Part shown: positions 1 to 8,959 of the stretch, piece after piece
Layout of the letters: every line of letters begins with the position of its first letter
Position numbering within the stretch: position 1 is the stretch's first letter
Assembly: GCF_024347455.1 (NCBI RefSeq)
Contig: NZ_AP025484.1
Location: forward strand, 1,550,001 to 1,614,000
Direction of reading: 5' to 3'
Origin: Vibrio echinoideorum
Lineage (GTDB): Bacteria; Pseudomonadota; Gammaproteobacteria; Enterobacterales; Vibrionaceae
DNA length: 64,000 nt
Program-made: the position numbers and the translations under genes
Notes under the pieces: generated by a model
The model's input: the letters and a program-made list of their open reading frames with translations, nothing else
What the model was told of the DNA's origin: nothing
Database searches by the model: none

Positions 1-359
1 GAATTGTGAGCTATTTAAGCAACCAAAATAAATAAAAAAACAGTCTCAACGGTTTAATTTACATCAGCATGAAAAATCGATATTTAACGAATCGGCAGCA
101 GCTATAGCTTTTTATGACAACCATCACACTTGATTAGTACGAAATACACTCAGAAGTGCCTCTAACAATAATCAGAAAGGAAATATCCACACAAAGGATC
201 TATACTTTACATAAGAGCGATAAATGAGCTGAATAGTAAAGAAACTTTAACTACCACTTTAGAGTTAATAGAGATAGAATTACTTTAACTTAACCAAATG
301 AACAACGGTTAGTTGGCTAAAATCAAAAAGGTACCGATATGAGTACCGAACGGCTTAGA
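1..359. other. Leading non-coding stretch
   Basis: I see no convincing reading frame here. The sequence is AT-rich and is followed directly by a strong rightward terminator, so it may hold the 3' end of an upstream transcript or a small RNA. I could not recognise a known RNA family in it. Confidence 0.4.
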
Positions 360-391
360 AACACCTAGCACTATGCTAGGTGTTTTTTTTT
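360..391 (+). terminator. Rho-independent terminator
   Basis: A perfect 10-bp stem (AACACCTAGC paired with GCTAGGTGTT) with a short loop is followed by a run of nine T. It ends whatever rightward transcript enters from the first 350 bases. No protein gene precedes it inside the window, so it closes either a gene left of the window or an unannotated small RNA. Confidence 0.8.
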
Positions 392-501
392 GCTATCACC
401 CTTTCCAGCCCATCGAACACCCTAAGTTTTCTTAAGCTTCGTGCACTCTCAAATACCTGCATTTACTTGTCTATCGCCTATTTCAAAAAATAATCTGAAC
501 C

Positions 502-597
502 ATGAGATTATCTCCTTTAATTTATGTCATCTTAAGTATATTGTTATTAGCAAGTAACAAGCATGTTATGCAGCACGATAATAATGAAGGAAGATAG
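502..597 (+). CDS. Possible 31-residue hydrophobic leader ORF
   Basis: An ATG-started frame of 31 codons ends with TAG directly before the ATG of the thioesterase gene. It encodes a very hydrophobic N-terminal stretch (LIYVILSILLLA) and then a polar, histidine/asparagine-rich tail, so it resembles a short membrane peptide or cut-short signal sequence. No good Shine-Dalgarno lies before its ATG, and a frame this short may occur by chance. If translated, it would be translationally coupled to the downstream gene, whose ribosome-binding site lies inside it. Confidence 0.2.
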   Translation: MRLSPLIYVILSILLLASNKHVMQHDNNEGR

Positions 598-1101
598 ATG
601 AGCAGTAACAATAGCCGACTAGATGGTAAACGAGACGTCACTCTACGTTTTTTAGCTGAACCCGGAGATGTGAACTTTGGTGGTAAAGTTCATGGTGGGG
701 CAGTAATGAAGTGGGTCGATTTAGCAGCCTATGCTTGTTCTGCCGGTTGGAGTGGCAAGTACTGTATAACAGCTTACGCCGGTGGTATTCGATTTGTAGC
801 ACCAATCCATGTTGGCAACCTTGTTGAAGTAAGCGCGAAGGTCATCTATACCGGTTCATCTTCTATGCACATCGCTATCGACGTTCAAGCTAGCGACCCT
901 AAAGAACTCAACAACCGCCTAACGACTCACTGTATCGTTATTATGGTTGCTGTGGATGAAAATGGTAACCCGACTAAGGTGCCAGAATGGGTGCCAGAAA
1001 CGTCAGAAGACATCGAGTTAAGAGATTCGGCTATTCGCCTAATGAACATGCGAAAGCAGATAGGCGAAGAGATGGAAGCGCACGTAAAGTACCTTAAATA
1101 A
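598..1101 (+). CDS. Hotdog-fold acyl-CoA thioesterase, YciA type
   Basis: The 167-residue protein has the single hotdog domain of the YciA/acyl-CoA hydrolase family, which cleaves acyl-CoA thioesters to free acid and CoA in the cytoplasm. Visible family features are NFGGKVHGGAVMKWVD near residues 26-41, where the conserved Asp and HGG loop form the active site, and the FVAPIHVGNLVEV strand near residue 66. The length is slightly more than the usual 130-160 residues because of a charged C-terminal helix. The ATG is preceded by GAAGGA at good spacing. It stands alone, with a hairpin after its stop codon. Substrate chain length cannot be read from the sequence. Confidence 0.88.
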   Translation: MSSNNSRLDGKRDVTLRFLAEPGDVNFGGKVHGGAVMKWVDLAAYACSAGWSGKYCITAYAGGIRFVAPIHVGNLVEVSAKVIYTGSSSMHIAIDVQASDPKELNNRLTTHCIVIMVAVDENGNPTKVPEWVPETSEDIELRDSAIRLMNMRKQIGEEMEAHVKYLK

Positions 1102-1133
1102 GGTCAATCATTAGCCCCACAAAACCTAGTTAC

Positions 1134-1162
1134 GATGCCAAGCACATGCTTGGCATCTGTTT
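1134..1162 (+). terminator. Hairpin terminator after thioesterase
   Basis: GATGCCAAGC pairs with GCTTGGCATC around a four-base loop and is followed by a short T-containing tract. The stem is strong but the T run is weak, so termination may be partial. Confidence 0.5.
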
Positions 1163-1395
1163 ATCTAATCCCGCCTCTCCTAAACACACTCTCACAAGCA
1201 AAGTAGTGTCTACCCAATACTGCTTATCTCTATACTACTTGCCTGAATACGGCTTATATAGCGTGATACTCAGCCAAGGCTTTAAATGAACCAGCTATTG
1301 TTAGCGATTTGCTCGAACTGTAATAAAGTCGTCATTTTGCTCTGTTTAAATACCGCCAATCATAATGGATGTATTAAAATTTTCCGGAGCTACTC

Positions 1396-1641
1396 TTGAG
1401 CGTCACACGCCCCACTCTTAGCGAATCTACACTGAACAATTTGAAGGCTGTTGAGTATCAATGGGTTAGAACTTTGTACGTCGAAGGCTACGACAGCAAT
1501 GAGATTAACCACTATATTCAAACTTGTTTTGGTGGTGACAGCACGTTTGCCGATCTCTTTCGACGCGTTGCACTCGACCAAGAAAGTATCTATGTACTGT
1601 TGCAACATCTTGGCTGTGCTCCTTCTAGTAGAGAGTTTTAA
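1396..1641 (+). CDS. Small hypothetical protein (81 aa)
   Basis: I do not recognise the family. The frame begins at TTG, six bases after GGAG, which is a credible ribosome-binding site. The predicted protein is a soluble, mixed-charge 81-residue chain with two cysteines near positions 44 and 73, probably mostly helical. It converges with the SgrR-like gene, with only eight bases between the two stop codons. Overlapping frames on the other strand and in another phase lack start signals as good, so this is the likeliest coding frame here. Existence is moderately supported; function is unknown. Confidence 0.5.
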   Translation: MSVTRPTLSESTLNNLKAVEYQWVRTLYVEGYDSNEINHYIQTCFGGDSTFADLFRRVALDQESIYVLLQHLGCAPSSREF

Positions 1642-1649
1642 TTACAAAG

Positions 1650-3302
1650 TCACAGGTCGATCCACAGTCGATAAAAATCACTGTAGCCAGTGTGTCTGAC
1701 TTGAACCCCTCTGACTTGTTGAGTTTTGGACATCTCCTCATAACCAGAAAATAACGGCAAATAGGTATACCTTAAACGTAAACCTCTTTCTATCGCCATC
1801 AACTCACTAGATGGTGAATCGCCACTTATCGCTCGCTTGATCTTAGCTTGATGCTCATCCATTTCAAACCGGTCAAGACTAAATCGTAATCCAGTTGACA
1901 CGCTTAACCATTCATAAGTTCCGTAATCAACGGGAGTCTCAATCACATCTTCAATAAGAAGAATATCCGCTAGCTCGGACACTAAGTGGGGATTGCTAAT
2001 GTTATTGACGATGACAACTTCCAACTCGAGTCCTGTTGAACGGATGACATCATGTAACCATTTAGAATTACGAATTAAGTATGGAATAGTCCACTTGGGC
2101 TCAGCCAAGACAATCTTCCCTCTCAAGCTTGGGGCGTTTGCTATCATTGGCCTAGCTTTACAGGGATCAAAAGCCAAGCTTTCGACCGCATTAATGGGAT
2201 CATGTAGCTGTTTTTGCTGATGGATATAATCAGCTAATTCACACCACGTCTCTCGAGATATTTTCGAACCAAATCTTTCTCGATAAGTTAAATAAAAGAG
2301 GGCGCTGATACTTTGAATTTCAACTTGGTCCGAAGGACAGTTAAAGCTGATCATATTCTGCATATCTGCATTGGCATGAGACAAAGTGATTCGCTCTAAC
2401 AAAGCTCGAGTAGAAAAATAGTCTTTATGTGCTCGCAATTGAATACTGTCTTGACACCAGTGTTCAATCTTGAACGGTCCAGTTCCAATATGATAACTGT
2501 ATTTGTCACCGACACTTTGTATATCTCGGCAAACAATAGATGCGTTAGACATAGCGAGCATATAAGGAAAAAACTTATTGGCATACTTGAGAGTAATAAC
2601 TAAACAATTGGACGCGATTGCGTCTACGCGTTCAGCGCATTGCCATAACTGTTTTATAGGGCCATTGCCCTCAATTAAACGTCTGATGCTCCAAACCACA
2701 TCTTGAACTTGCAGAAGCTCACCGTCATGTCGGTAAACACCAGGACGTAACCATAGAGTTATCGTTTTGTCTTCCATCATCCAATCGTGAGCCAAGGAAG
2801 GCATTAAATCACCATCTGGACTCTGAACCAGCAATACATCATATACACTTTTTGCTATATGCAGCTCTGCATGCCGAAACGTCTTGAGTGGATCAATAGT
2901 GTGTACCCATGGATAGGACGCTATCAATACAGCATTACTTGATTCATTGGTTTGGTTGAGGTGCTCTGTCGCTAAAGTAAGTGCTCGGACGGCTGTCGAA
3001 CCGTATATGTCGACAAGACGGGATACTAGTTTAAAACTGCCTTTATTTAGTTCACTAGTCAACAATTCGGTAATTGCTTGTTGCAACGATTTTTTAATCG
3101 TAAGTTTACTAGAATTACTCCTACCGATTGCGGGGATCCATTCTATCCACTCCTGTCCGGACAGCTTTTTCATAACAATTGATACGTTACGTTTAGAAGT
3201 GCATAGTGCGACCTCTAATTCGCCTAAGCCTATTGAGTGGGATAAATGAATCTCAAAATGCTTAAGCAACTGATCTAAGTGTCTAAGGTTTACATCATTC
3301 AC
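1650..3302 (-). CDS. SgrR-family transcriptional regulator
   Basis: The 550-residue protein has the SgrR architecture. An N-terminal winged-helix DNA-binding domain (about residues 5-115; the LGELEVALCTSKRNVSIVMKK stretch is the helix-turn-helix) is joined to a solute-binding-protein family 5 domain (about residues 160-480, with SLAHDW, LRPGVYRHDGE and GTGPFKI motifs). In this family the binding domain senses a small ligand, classically glucose phosphate stress in E. coli SgrR. Here no sgrS-like RNA or sugar-phosphate gene is adjacent, so the ligand is unknown. It lies 78 bp downstream of an outer-membrane protein gene on the same strand, with a hairpin between them. Confidence 0.85.
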   Translation of the reverse strand: MNDVNLRHLDQLLKHFEIHLSHSIGLGELEVALCTSKRNVSIVMKKLSGQEWIEWIPAIGRSNSSKLTIKKSLQQAITELLTSELNKGSFKLVSRLVDIYGSTAVRALTLATEHLNQTNESSNAVLIASYPWVHTIDPLKTFRHAELHIAKSVYDVLLVQSPDGDLMPSLAHDWMMEDKTITLWLRPGVYRHDGELLQVQDVVWSIRRLIEGNGPIKQLWQCAERVDAIASNCLVITLKYANKFFPYMLAMSNASIVCRDIQSVGDKYSYHIGTGPFKIEHWCQDSIQLRAHKDYFSTRALLERITLSHANADMQNMISFNCPSDQVEIQSISALFYLTYRERFGSKISRETWCELADYIHQQKQLHDPINAVESLAFDPCKARPMIANAPSLRGKIVLAEPKWTIPYLIRNSKWLHDVIRSTGLELEVVIVNNISNPHLVSELADILLIEDVIETPVDYGTYEWLSVSTGLRFSLDRFEMDEHQAKIKRAISGDSPSSELMAIERGLRLRYTYLPLFSGYEEMSKTQQVRGVQVRHTGYSDFYRLWIDL

Positions 3303-3343
3303 AACAATTCCACTTCAATTTCCGTCAGCTAAAACATAGCAAA

Positions 3344-3367
3344 GGGAGCTACATATTCCTAGCTCCC
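3344..3367 (-). terminator. Hairpin between OMP and SgrR-like genes
   Basis: An 8-bp stem (GGGAGCTA/TAGCTCCC) lies just after the outer-membrane protein stop codon. On the minus strand it is followed by TTTGC and a second T-rich patch, so it is a modest terminator. It probably makes the downstream regulator gene depend partly on its own promoter. Confidence 0.5.
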
Positions 3368-3380
3368 TAGAATCTCAATA

Positions 3381-3992
3381 TTAGAAGTGGTAATTCATTC
3401 CAAGAGAGAAAACACTAATCTCAGCATCAACAGAGGCTGTCGCTCCAAGCGCTTTTGCCACGTCTAGTTCAGGTTTCATATAGTCCCATGTTGCCTCAAT
3501 TCGAAGATTATCTGTCAACAAAAAGTCAGCCCCCAAACCATACATGCCCGTCACTGTTGTATCAGAGAATGTTGAATAACCCGTAGCACCAACGAAAGAG
3601 TTACTTACTTTAAATTCAGCATTAAAATATGCGACCCCTGCTTTCGCAAAAAGATTAAAACGGTCATTAATTGGTAAAATAACTTTAGGTTGGATCGCTG
3701 CAAATTTCATGTCGCCGACAGTAACAGATTTACCGTCTAAAGCATCATAGCCTCCAATTGAACCTTCCAAAGCAATGTAGCGGTTGAACTGATAACCGCC
3801 GTAGATTTTGCCAGCCAAACTAGAATCATCATCTAACTTTAATGACGTCTTGTTAGAACCGTATGCGGAATCAACAGAAAAGCTCGCACTATCAAAATTT
3901 GCTTGACCAACAGATGCTCCAATATATGGATTTGCGTTTGCTGCAGAACATAGCATCAGGAGAGTTGTTGTGATTGTTGTTTTTCTTAACAT
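3381..3992 (-). CDS. Outer-membrane beta-barrel protein, OmpA N-terminal-like
   Basis: The 203-residue protein starts with a signal peptide (cleavage probably after ANA at residue 20) and then PYIGASVGQANF, typical of the first strand of 8-stranded OmpA-like/porin-family barrels. Alternating hydrophobic strands continue to a terminal NYHF, the C-terminal aromatic residue needed for BAM recognition. There is no OmpA peptidoglycan-binding domain. Related Vibrio barrels serve as surface or colonisation proteins, but nothing here fixes a function. Upstream lies a long non-coding stretch shared with the MicX-like RNA. Confidence 0.8.
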   Translation of the reverse strand: MLRKTTITTTLLMLCSAANANPYIGASVGQANFDSASFSVDSAYGSNKTSLKLDDDSSLAGKIYGGYQFNRYIALEGSIGGYDALDGKSVTVGDMKFAAIQPKVILPINDRFNLFAKAGVAYFNAEFKVSNSFVGATGYSTFSDTTVTGMYGLGADFLLTDNLRIEATWDYMKPELDVAKALGATASVDAEISVFSLGMNYHF

Positions 3993-4352
3993 TGTATTTA
4001 ACTGCCTATCTAAGAATAATATTTATTGTTTTTGCACATCCTTTAGCAACCAATGCAATCCCTTTCACTGGGTTTCGAAACAGAATAATATTAATTAATA
4101 GGAAACCATTAAAACACGTAATTGTTCGCCATTATTTTTCTACATATCAATACAATTAGACACAACTCTTCACATTTAAGTTGTTAACCATAAGTTATCT
4201 TGGGCTTTGGGCAAGTGTGTGTAGATCACGTATCAAAATGTAATTTAAGTATAATTATTAAATATTTACGCTATGCGTCGCATGCTAATTTGACTGAAGT
4301 GTTGTTTGGAAGTGAGATTACTATAATCAAGAAAAGAAATTAAAAACTAGGC
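3993..4352. promoter_or_regulatory. Upstream region of the outer-membrane protein gene
   Basis: About 360 bases of AT-rich DNA separate the MicX-like terminator from the barrel gene. A promoter for the leftward outer-membrane protein must lie here. I could not pick a single clear -35/-10 pair, and a 61-codon plus-strand frame in it has no coding character. Confidence 0.3.
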
Positions 4353-4380
4353 ATAAAAAAACCCAAGTAAATACTTGGGT
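4353..4380 (-). terminator. Terminator of the malG/MicX transcript
   Basis: On the minus strand ACCCAAGTA pairs with TACTTGGGT and is followed by seven T. This is a canonical Rho-independent terminator. It closes the malE-malF-malG operon and the small RNA together. Confidence 0.85.
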
Positions 4381-4510
4381 TAGAGTTACAAAAACCACTA
4401 ATCATTAATAGCGTAAGGAACCTGATTAGCGGCCAGCTATGCGTAACCTGAGGGTTATTTTTATTACTGATCGGCGGCCAAACCAAATGATGTAATAAAA
4501 ATGCCAATAT

Positions 4511-4537
4511 AGAGCGACCTAAAGGTCGCTCTTTTTC
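4511..4537 (+). terminator. Stem-loop with plus-strand T tract
   Basis: AGAGCGACCT pairs with AGGTCGCTCT as a 10-bp stem. On the plus strand five T follow directly, which would stop rightward transcripts running antisense into malG. On the minus strand the same stem lies 20 bases after the malG stop codon and probably forms the 5' stem of the processed small RNA. Confidence 0.5.
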
Positions 4538-4555
4538 TTTCTTATAGAGTACAGC

Positions 4556-5446
4556 TTATCCTTTTACACCACCTGCAGTCAAACCGCCAACTAACCAACG
4601 TTGTGCAAGTAAGAATACGATAGTAATCGGAAGTGCTGATAGTACAGCCGCTGCCGCAAAGTCACCCCATAGGTAGTTCTGAGGATATAGATATTGCTGC
4701 ATACCTACCGCTAACGTGTAAGAGTTCACATCAGTTAACAGGATAGATGCTACTGGCACTTCACCAACGGTTGCGATGAACGAAAGAATAAACACAACCG
4801 CTAGGATTGGCACAGACAATGGTAATAGAACCAGTCTGAATGCTTGCCAAGGCGTTGCACCATCCAGTGCTGCAGCCTCTTCCAACGAGTTATCAATCGT
4901 CTCAAAGTAACCTTTAATCGTCCAAACGTGCAGTGCTATACCGCCTAAGTACGAGAAGATTAGACCACCGTGCGTGTTCAAGCCTAAGAACGGGATGTAT
5001 TGACCAAGCTTGTCGAACAGCGCGTAAATAGCGACTAGAGCCAGTACTGCTGGGAACATTTGGAAAATCATCATCGCTTTCAGGATAGTTTCTTTACCTT
5101 TGAAGCGCATACGAGCAAATGCGTAAGCCGATGTTGTAGACAATGCCACAATAAGAAGCGACGTCACACCCGCGACTTTAATTGAGTTCCATAACCACGT
5201 TAGTACTGGGAATGGAGGTGGTGTCACCGAACCGTCAGCATTCGTTACCGACATACCAAGAGCCAGTTTCCAGTGCTCCAATGATGGGTTATCGGGAATC
5301 AAACTACCTGTTGCGAAGTTACCTTCTCGGAATGAGATAGCGATGATCATCAGTAGTGGGAAGATAATCATTGCCAAGAAGCACCACAACACTGCATGCG
5401 TTGCCCACACTCGGTATTTAAGGCCTTTACCTTGTACCATAGCCAT
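4556..5446 (-). CDS. malG: Maltose/maltodextrin ABC transporter permease MalG
   Basis: The 296-residue inner-membrane protein has six predicted membrane helices and the EAA loop ([15 protein letters not shown], about residues 190-204) that docks onto MalK. E. coli MalG is also 296 residues. With MalF it forms the transmembrane channel of MalFGK2, which imports maltose and maltodextrins delivered by MalE. The ATG is preceded by AAGGAG. It follows malF by 11 bases and is the last protein gene of the malE-malF-malG operon. The C terminus ends [10 protein letters not shown], the typical MalG tail that reaches into the binding-protein site. Confidence 0.97.
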   Translation of the reverse strand: MAMVQGKGLKYRVWATHAVLWCFLAMIIFPLLMIIAISFREGNFATGSLIPDNPSLEHWKLALGMSVTNADGSVTPPPFPVLTWLWNSIKVAGVTSLLIVALSTTSAYAFARMRFKGKETILKAMMIFQMFPAVLALVAIYALFDKLGQYIPFLGLNTHGGLIFSYLGGIALHVWTIKGYFETIDNSLEEAAALDGATPWQAFRLVLLPLSVPILAVVFILSFIATVGEVPVASILLTDVNSYTLAVGMQQYLYPQNYLWGDFAAAAVLSALPITIVFLLAQRWLVGGLTAGGVKG

Positions 5447-5457
5447 TGTCGTGCTCC

Positions 5458-7029
5458 TTAATCTTGAGACAGTTTAGTGAAACGAAGGTTTAGTAACGCA
5501 AGTCCACCAACCAATAGAAAAATAAGCGTTGCGATGGCACTAGCTAGACCAAAGTCTTGACCGCCGCCGCCTTCGAATGCGATTCGGTAGGTGTAGCTTA
5601 CAAGCAAGTCTGTGTAACCCGCTGGCTCTGAGGTGCCAATCATGTTCGGACCACCGTTCGTCAATAGTTGAATCATTACAAAGTTATTGAAGTTAAAGGC
5701 AAACGCTGCAATCAATAGCGGTGTAAGCGGCTTAATCATCAGTGGGAATGTAATACGCTTGAAGTTATCAAGGAAGTTCGCACCATCAATCGCTGACGCT
5801 TCGTACAAATCATCAGGAATCGCTTTTAGTAGACCCATACATAGAATCATCATGTAAGGGAAACCTAGCCACGTGTTAACCATCAACACCATGGTTTTCG
5901 CAAGAATTGGGTCAGAGAACCAGTTCGGACTTAAGCCGAAGATATTCTCAAGCACCATGTTGATCTCACCAAAGCTCTGGTTGAATAGACCTTTAAAGAT
6001 AAGAATCGATATGAATGCTGGTACTGCGTAAGGCAGAATCAGTAGAACACGATAGATTGAACGACCTTTTAGCTCTTCCCATTGCACGATATTTGCAAGT
6101 ACAAGCCCGATAACAAGTGTGAACGCTACAGTACATACCGAGAAGATCACCGTCCAAATAAAGATGCTGATGAATGGTTCTTTAATACCATCATCTTTCC
6201 AAACACGTTCAAAATTATGTGTACCAATATTAACCACAAAGCCCGGGGAGATTGTGTTACCAGTAAACTCACCATTGGCATCAACAGGTTGATAGAAACC
6301 CTCTTCCATGTTTGGCTTGAGAACTTCACCCGTTTCATTGTTGATTAACGTTTGTTCATCGTCTTGTAGCGTGTAAAGCGGAGCAACAGAAGCAAACTTA
6401 CGTAAGCCACTCATGCGGATGTCGTCACCGTTAGGCAGATGGAAATCAACCGCATTAATCGCAGCACGGTTTTGGATGATCGCTTTGATCTTCTCTTTCT
6501 CACCTTGTGCAGACTCAATTGCAGATAGGTCCATCTCTGTTGCACTCATATCTTCAAAAGAAAATACGTCTGTTGCTAACAGCTGGTCGCCATCTTTAAC
6601 AACGATCTGGTGACCGTCATCAGTCTTGTACAAAGTAAATGGGTAGCTCTCACCGCTTTGGAATGAGCGATCTAAAAGAACGGTTTGAGTACGCTCTAGA
6701 GACAGTTGGTTTTTTGCGCTGTAGTTAGTGAACGCAAGCCCGACGGTATAAGCCAATGGGAAAAGAATGAACAAGATCATTCCGGCAATACCCGGATAAA
6801 TATAACGGTGGGCGTAAGTTTTCTTACTGCCAAAAATGTAAAGTGCCAAAGCCGTTAAAATCACAGTAAGCAACGCAAAAGCGAGCTCACCGCGTGAATA
6901 CATTAGAATTGTAGCGTAGCCGTTAATTAAGCCAACACTACCAAGCAACCCCCATTTGATGAAGACACTTTTACTGCCTAAAAGGCTTGATGGTGCTGGG
7001 ATAGCATCTGTACCTTGAACTGACTGCAT
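5458..7029 (-). CDS. malF: Maltose/maltodextrin ABC transporter permease MalF
   Basis: The 523-residue protein matches MalF in length (514 in E. coli). It has N-terminal membrane helices, a large periplasmic P2 loop (about residues 100-285) that contacts MalE, and a C-terminal permease core with the EAA motif [15 protein letters not shown]. It pairs with MalG in the inner membrane to form the maltodextrin pore. It lies 81 bp after malE, with an intercistronic hairpin in the gap, and 11 bp before malG. Expression should be driven by the MalT-dependent malE promoter and reduced relative to malE by the hairpin. Confidence 0.97.
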   Translation of the reverse strand: MQSVQGTDAIPAPSSLLGSKSVFIKWGLLGSVGLINGYATILMYSRGELAFALLTVILTALALYIFGSKKTYAHRYIYPGIAGMILFILFPLAYTVGLAFTNYSAKNQLSLERTQTVLLDRSFQSGESYPFTLYKTDDGHQIVVKDGDQLLATDVFSFEDMSATEMDLSAIESAQGEKEKIKAIIQNRAAINAVDFHLPNGDDIRMSGLRKFASVAPLYTLQDDEQTLINNETGEVLKPNMEEGFYQPVDANGEFTGNTISPGFVVNIGTHNFERVWKDDGIKEPFISIFIWTVIFSVCTVAFTLVIGLVLANIVQWEELKGRSIYRVLLILPYAVPAFISILIFKGLFNQSFGEINMVLENIFGLSPNWFSDPILAKTMVLMVNTWLGFPYMMILCMGLLKAIPDDLYEASAIDGANFLDNFKRITFPLMIKPLTPLLIAAFAFNFNNFVMIQLLTNGGPNMIGTSEPAGYTDLLVSYTYRIAFEGGGGQDFGLASAIATLIFLLVGGLALLNLRFTKLSQD

Positions 7030-7069
7030 AGAGGAACCTGCTAGCGATATAGATAAAAAATAGAAAAGT

Positions 7070-7091
7070 AAGGAGAGGTTACCCTCTCCTT
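7070..7091 (-). terminator. malE-malF intercistronic stem-loop
   Basis: A perfect 9-bp stem (AAGGAGAGG/CCTCTCCTT) with a four-base loop lies just after the malE stop codon. On the minus strand it is followed by ACTTTTCTATTTTTT, so it can act as a partial terminator or 3'-end stabiliser. It would let binding protein be made in excess over the membrane subunits, as REP elements do between malE and malF in E. coli. Confidence 0.65.
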
Positions 7092-7110
7092 AAAAGGTAG
7101 TGCTTGGTTG

Positions 7111-8295
7111 TTACTTAGTCATACGACCTTCAGCAGCTTTTAGTGCTTGATCTACTGTTTGACGACCGTCAACTACGTTACCGATCGCTTCTTCCATGCT
7201 GTACCAGAACGTTGTGAACTGAGGGATGTTAGGCATGATTTCGCCATTCATCGCGTTGTCCATTGTTGCTGCAATACGAGTGTCGCTGTCTAGTTGACGT
7301 TGGAAAGAGTTAAGAGCAACAGCGCCTAGTGGCTTGTCGTCATTCAGGCTCTTCATACCTTCATCAGTTAGTAGGTAGTTTTCCATGAACTCAACAGCTA
7401 GGTCGCGGTTTGGAGAAGCAGAGCTGATACCACCAGCCCATACACCAACGAAAGGCTTAGACGCTTTACCGTTGAACTTAGGTAAAGTTGCTACGCCGTA
7501 ATCGATGCCAGCTTTCTTGATGTTTTCCCAACCCCAAGGGCCGTTGATTGTCATTGCAACGTTACCCGCAACAAATTCAGACTCAGCAACTGAGTAATCC
7601 ATGTCTGCAGAGATAACTTTATCTTGTACCATCTTCTCGATGAAACCTAGAGACTTCTGAACACCGTCAGTCGCTACGCCCGCATCTTTAATGTCGTAAC
7701 CTTCTGCAGTCTGTTTGAATGCGTAACCGCCGTCAGCTGCAAGTAGAGGCCATGTGAAGTAAGCGCCGCCACGTAGAGGCCACATGATCGCTTTTTTGCC
7801 ATCTTTTTTAAGTTCAGCATCAAGTGCTGGGATTTCTTCCCAAGACTTAGGAGGGTTAGGAACAAGCGCTTTGTTATAAATTAGAGAAACTGACTCAACC
7901 GCTACTGGGTAAGCGATTGTTTTACCTTCGTATGAAACAGCGTCCCATGCGAAGTCTACGATACCTTCTTTAATTTCTTTAGAAGGTTTGATATCAACAA
8001 GAAGTCCCGCTTCTGCATAGCCGCCAAAACGGTCGTGTGCGTAGAAGATCATATCTGGGCCATCGCCAGCCGCTGCAACTTGAGAGAACTTCTCTTCTAG
8101 TTTGTCAGGGAAAGCCACTGTTACTTTAACACCAGTGTCTTCTTCGAAGCGTTTACCTACTTCAGCCATGCCTTCATAAGCTTTGTCACCACCTACCCAG
8201 ATAGTTAGTTGTCCTTCTTCGATAGCAGCATTTGCACCAAAAGAACCCAGAGCAACTAATGTTCCTAGAGCTACAGCGCTTAGAGCGTTTTTCAT
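7111..8295 (-). CDS. malE: Periplasmic maltose/maltodextrin-binding protein MalE
   Basis: The 394-residue precursor has a clear signal peptide ([19 protein letters not shown], cleavage after ANA) and a mature part starting [19 protein letters not shown], which is diagnostic of MalE. It binds maltodextrins in the periplasm and delivers them to MalFGK2. The conserved binding tryptophans and [11 protein letters not shown] segment near the C terminus are present. I chose the ATG at 8295 because AAGGAT sits eight bases before it. An upstream in-frame ATG would add 12 non-signal residues. It is the first gene of the leftward mal operon. Confidence 0.97.
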   Translation of the reverse strand: MKNALSAVALGTLVALGSFGANAAIEEGQLTIWVGGDKAYEGMAEVGKRFEEDTGVKVTVAFPDKLEEKFSQVAAAGDGPDMIFYAHDRFGGYAEAGLLVDIKPSKEIKEGIVDFAWDAVSYEGKTIAYPVAVESVSLIYNKALVPNPPKSWEEIPALDAELKKDGKKAIMWPLRGGAYFTWPLLAADGGYAFKQTAEGYDIKDAGVATDGVQKSLGFIEKMVQDKVISADMDYSVAESEFVAGNVAMTINGPWGWENIKKAGIDYGVATLPKFNGKASKPFVGVWAGGISSASPNRDLAVEFMENYLLTDEGMKSLNDDKPLGAVALNSFQRQLDSDTRIAATMDNAMNGEIMPNIPQFTTFWYSMEEAIGNVVDGRQTVDQALKAAEGRMTK

Positions 8296-8481
8296 GTGAA
8301 TATCCTTTTTATATTTATACGTAGGGCACATCTACCAAGACGAGCCAGTTTTCAGGGCTTATGATCTGAGAAAATAGCCCCTAACTCATCATCCTAGCCA
8401 CTACGCCCTAGCTATTATGGCTTAAAATCGTGATCGCCATCCGGTCAGATTAGAGATTAAAGTCACAAAACACATACTCAC

Positions 8482-8497
8482 CGTGATCAACATCACC
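8482..8497. promoter_or_regulatory. Candidate CRP site in the malE-malK control region
   Basis: CGTGA-N6-TCACC matches the CRP consensus TGTGA-N6-TCACA at eight of ten half-site positions with exact spacing. Mal promoters are CRP-activated in enteric bacteria and vibrios, so the location fits. It is a pattern match only. Confidence 0.5.
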
Positions 8498-8554
8498 GTT
8501 ATGTGGTGGATTTATTTGAACTGGATCGCCAATTATTAATAACCCCATTTATAT

Positions 8555-8576
8555 ACTCCTCCCCTACTACTCCCCC
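8555..8576 (-). promoter_or_regulatory. Candidate tandem MalT boxes (malE side)
   Basis: On the minus strand GGGGGAGTAG and GGGGAGGAGT lie two bases apart and resemble the MalT consensus GGGGA(T/G)GAGG. They point toward malE. MalT, activated by maltotriose and ATP, binds such repeats cooperatively. The malT gene itself is not in this window. Confidence 0.5.
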
Positions 8577-8591
8577 TCGTTAATTTTTCGT

Positions 8592-8601
8592 TGGGAGGAT
8601 G
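8592..8601 (+). promoter_or_regulatory. Candidate MalT-like box (malK side)
   Basis: A TGGGAGGATG sequence on the plus strand differs from the MalT consensus at two positions. Further G-rich tracts of the form GGGGGAGG and GGGGGAAA lie at about 8761 and 8779. They would serve the rightward malK promoter if functional. Confidence 0.3.
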
Positions 8602-8908
8602 TACCGTTACGCTAATTCACCGAAACTGCATTCATCCAAGAGTGGATAGTAAGAACCCTTTACCAGTAAGTGTTATGTTTAACAGCATTGTTCATTTAGT
8701 TGGCTTCACTGCCCGCTGTTGTCTTTAAAAAGCACGAGTTAAATCTGTGATTGAATCACGGGGGAGGTTTAACTCGATGTGGGGGAAATAGACACCAGTT
8801 TGGCTATGACGGGTGGGCTTGGTTAAAGAATCCAAGTCTCACCCACTTTTTTTCTTACTCACTCAATATTTACCAATTCCTACAGTTACTGCTGACCCAA
8901 AAATTTCT

Positions 8909-8914
8909 TATAAT
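8909..8914 (+). promoter_or_regulatory. Candidate malK -10 element
   Basis: A perfect TATAAT lies 45 bp before the malK start codon with no good -35 box upstream. Lack of a -35 is normal for MalT-activated promoters. Confidence 0.45.
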
Positions 8915-8959
8915 GATAAGCAGTAATACTTAAAATTTGATCGATCGAGGACAAGCTAG

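Larger units (their letters stand above)
4353..4540 (-). ncRNA. micX: MicX-like small RNA downstream of malG
   Basis: In V. cholerae, MicX is an Hfq-bound sRNA that overlaps the 3' end of the malG gene (VCA0943) and is processed by RNase E from about 320 to about 200 nucleotides; it acts on outer-membrane and transporter mRNAs. Here the same position, just after malG on the same strand, holds 200 bp with no reading frame. It has a stem-loop at 4511-4532, an inverted GGCCGCC/GGCCGC patch, and ends in a strong Rho-independent terminator at 4353-4380. The 5' end is my estimate: the longer precursor would start inside malG near 4680. The call rests on synteny and structure, not on an alignment. 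Confidence 0.6.

Noticed and set aside
3974..4159. 61-codon plus-strand frame before the outer-membrane protein gene
   Set aside because: It is AT-rich chance sequence in the presumed promoter region, without a start signal.
8759..8769. TGTGA-like sequence before the G-rich tract read as a CRP site near 8746
   Set aside because: TGTGA and TCAC are five rather than six bases apart, so it does not meet the CRP spacing; the site at 8482 is better.
8751..8933. 60-codon plus-strand frame in the malE-malK control region
   Set aside because: It overlaps G-rich MalT-like sites, has no ribosome-binding site and no coding character.
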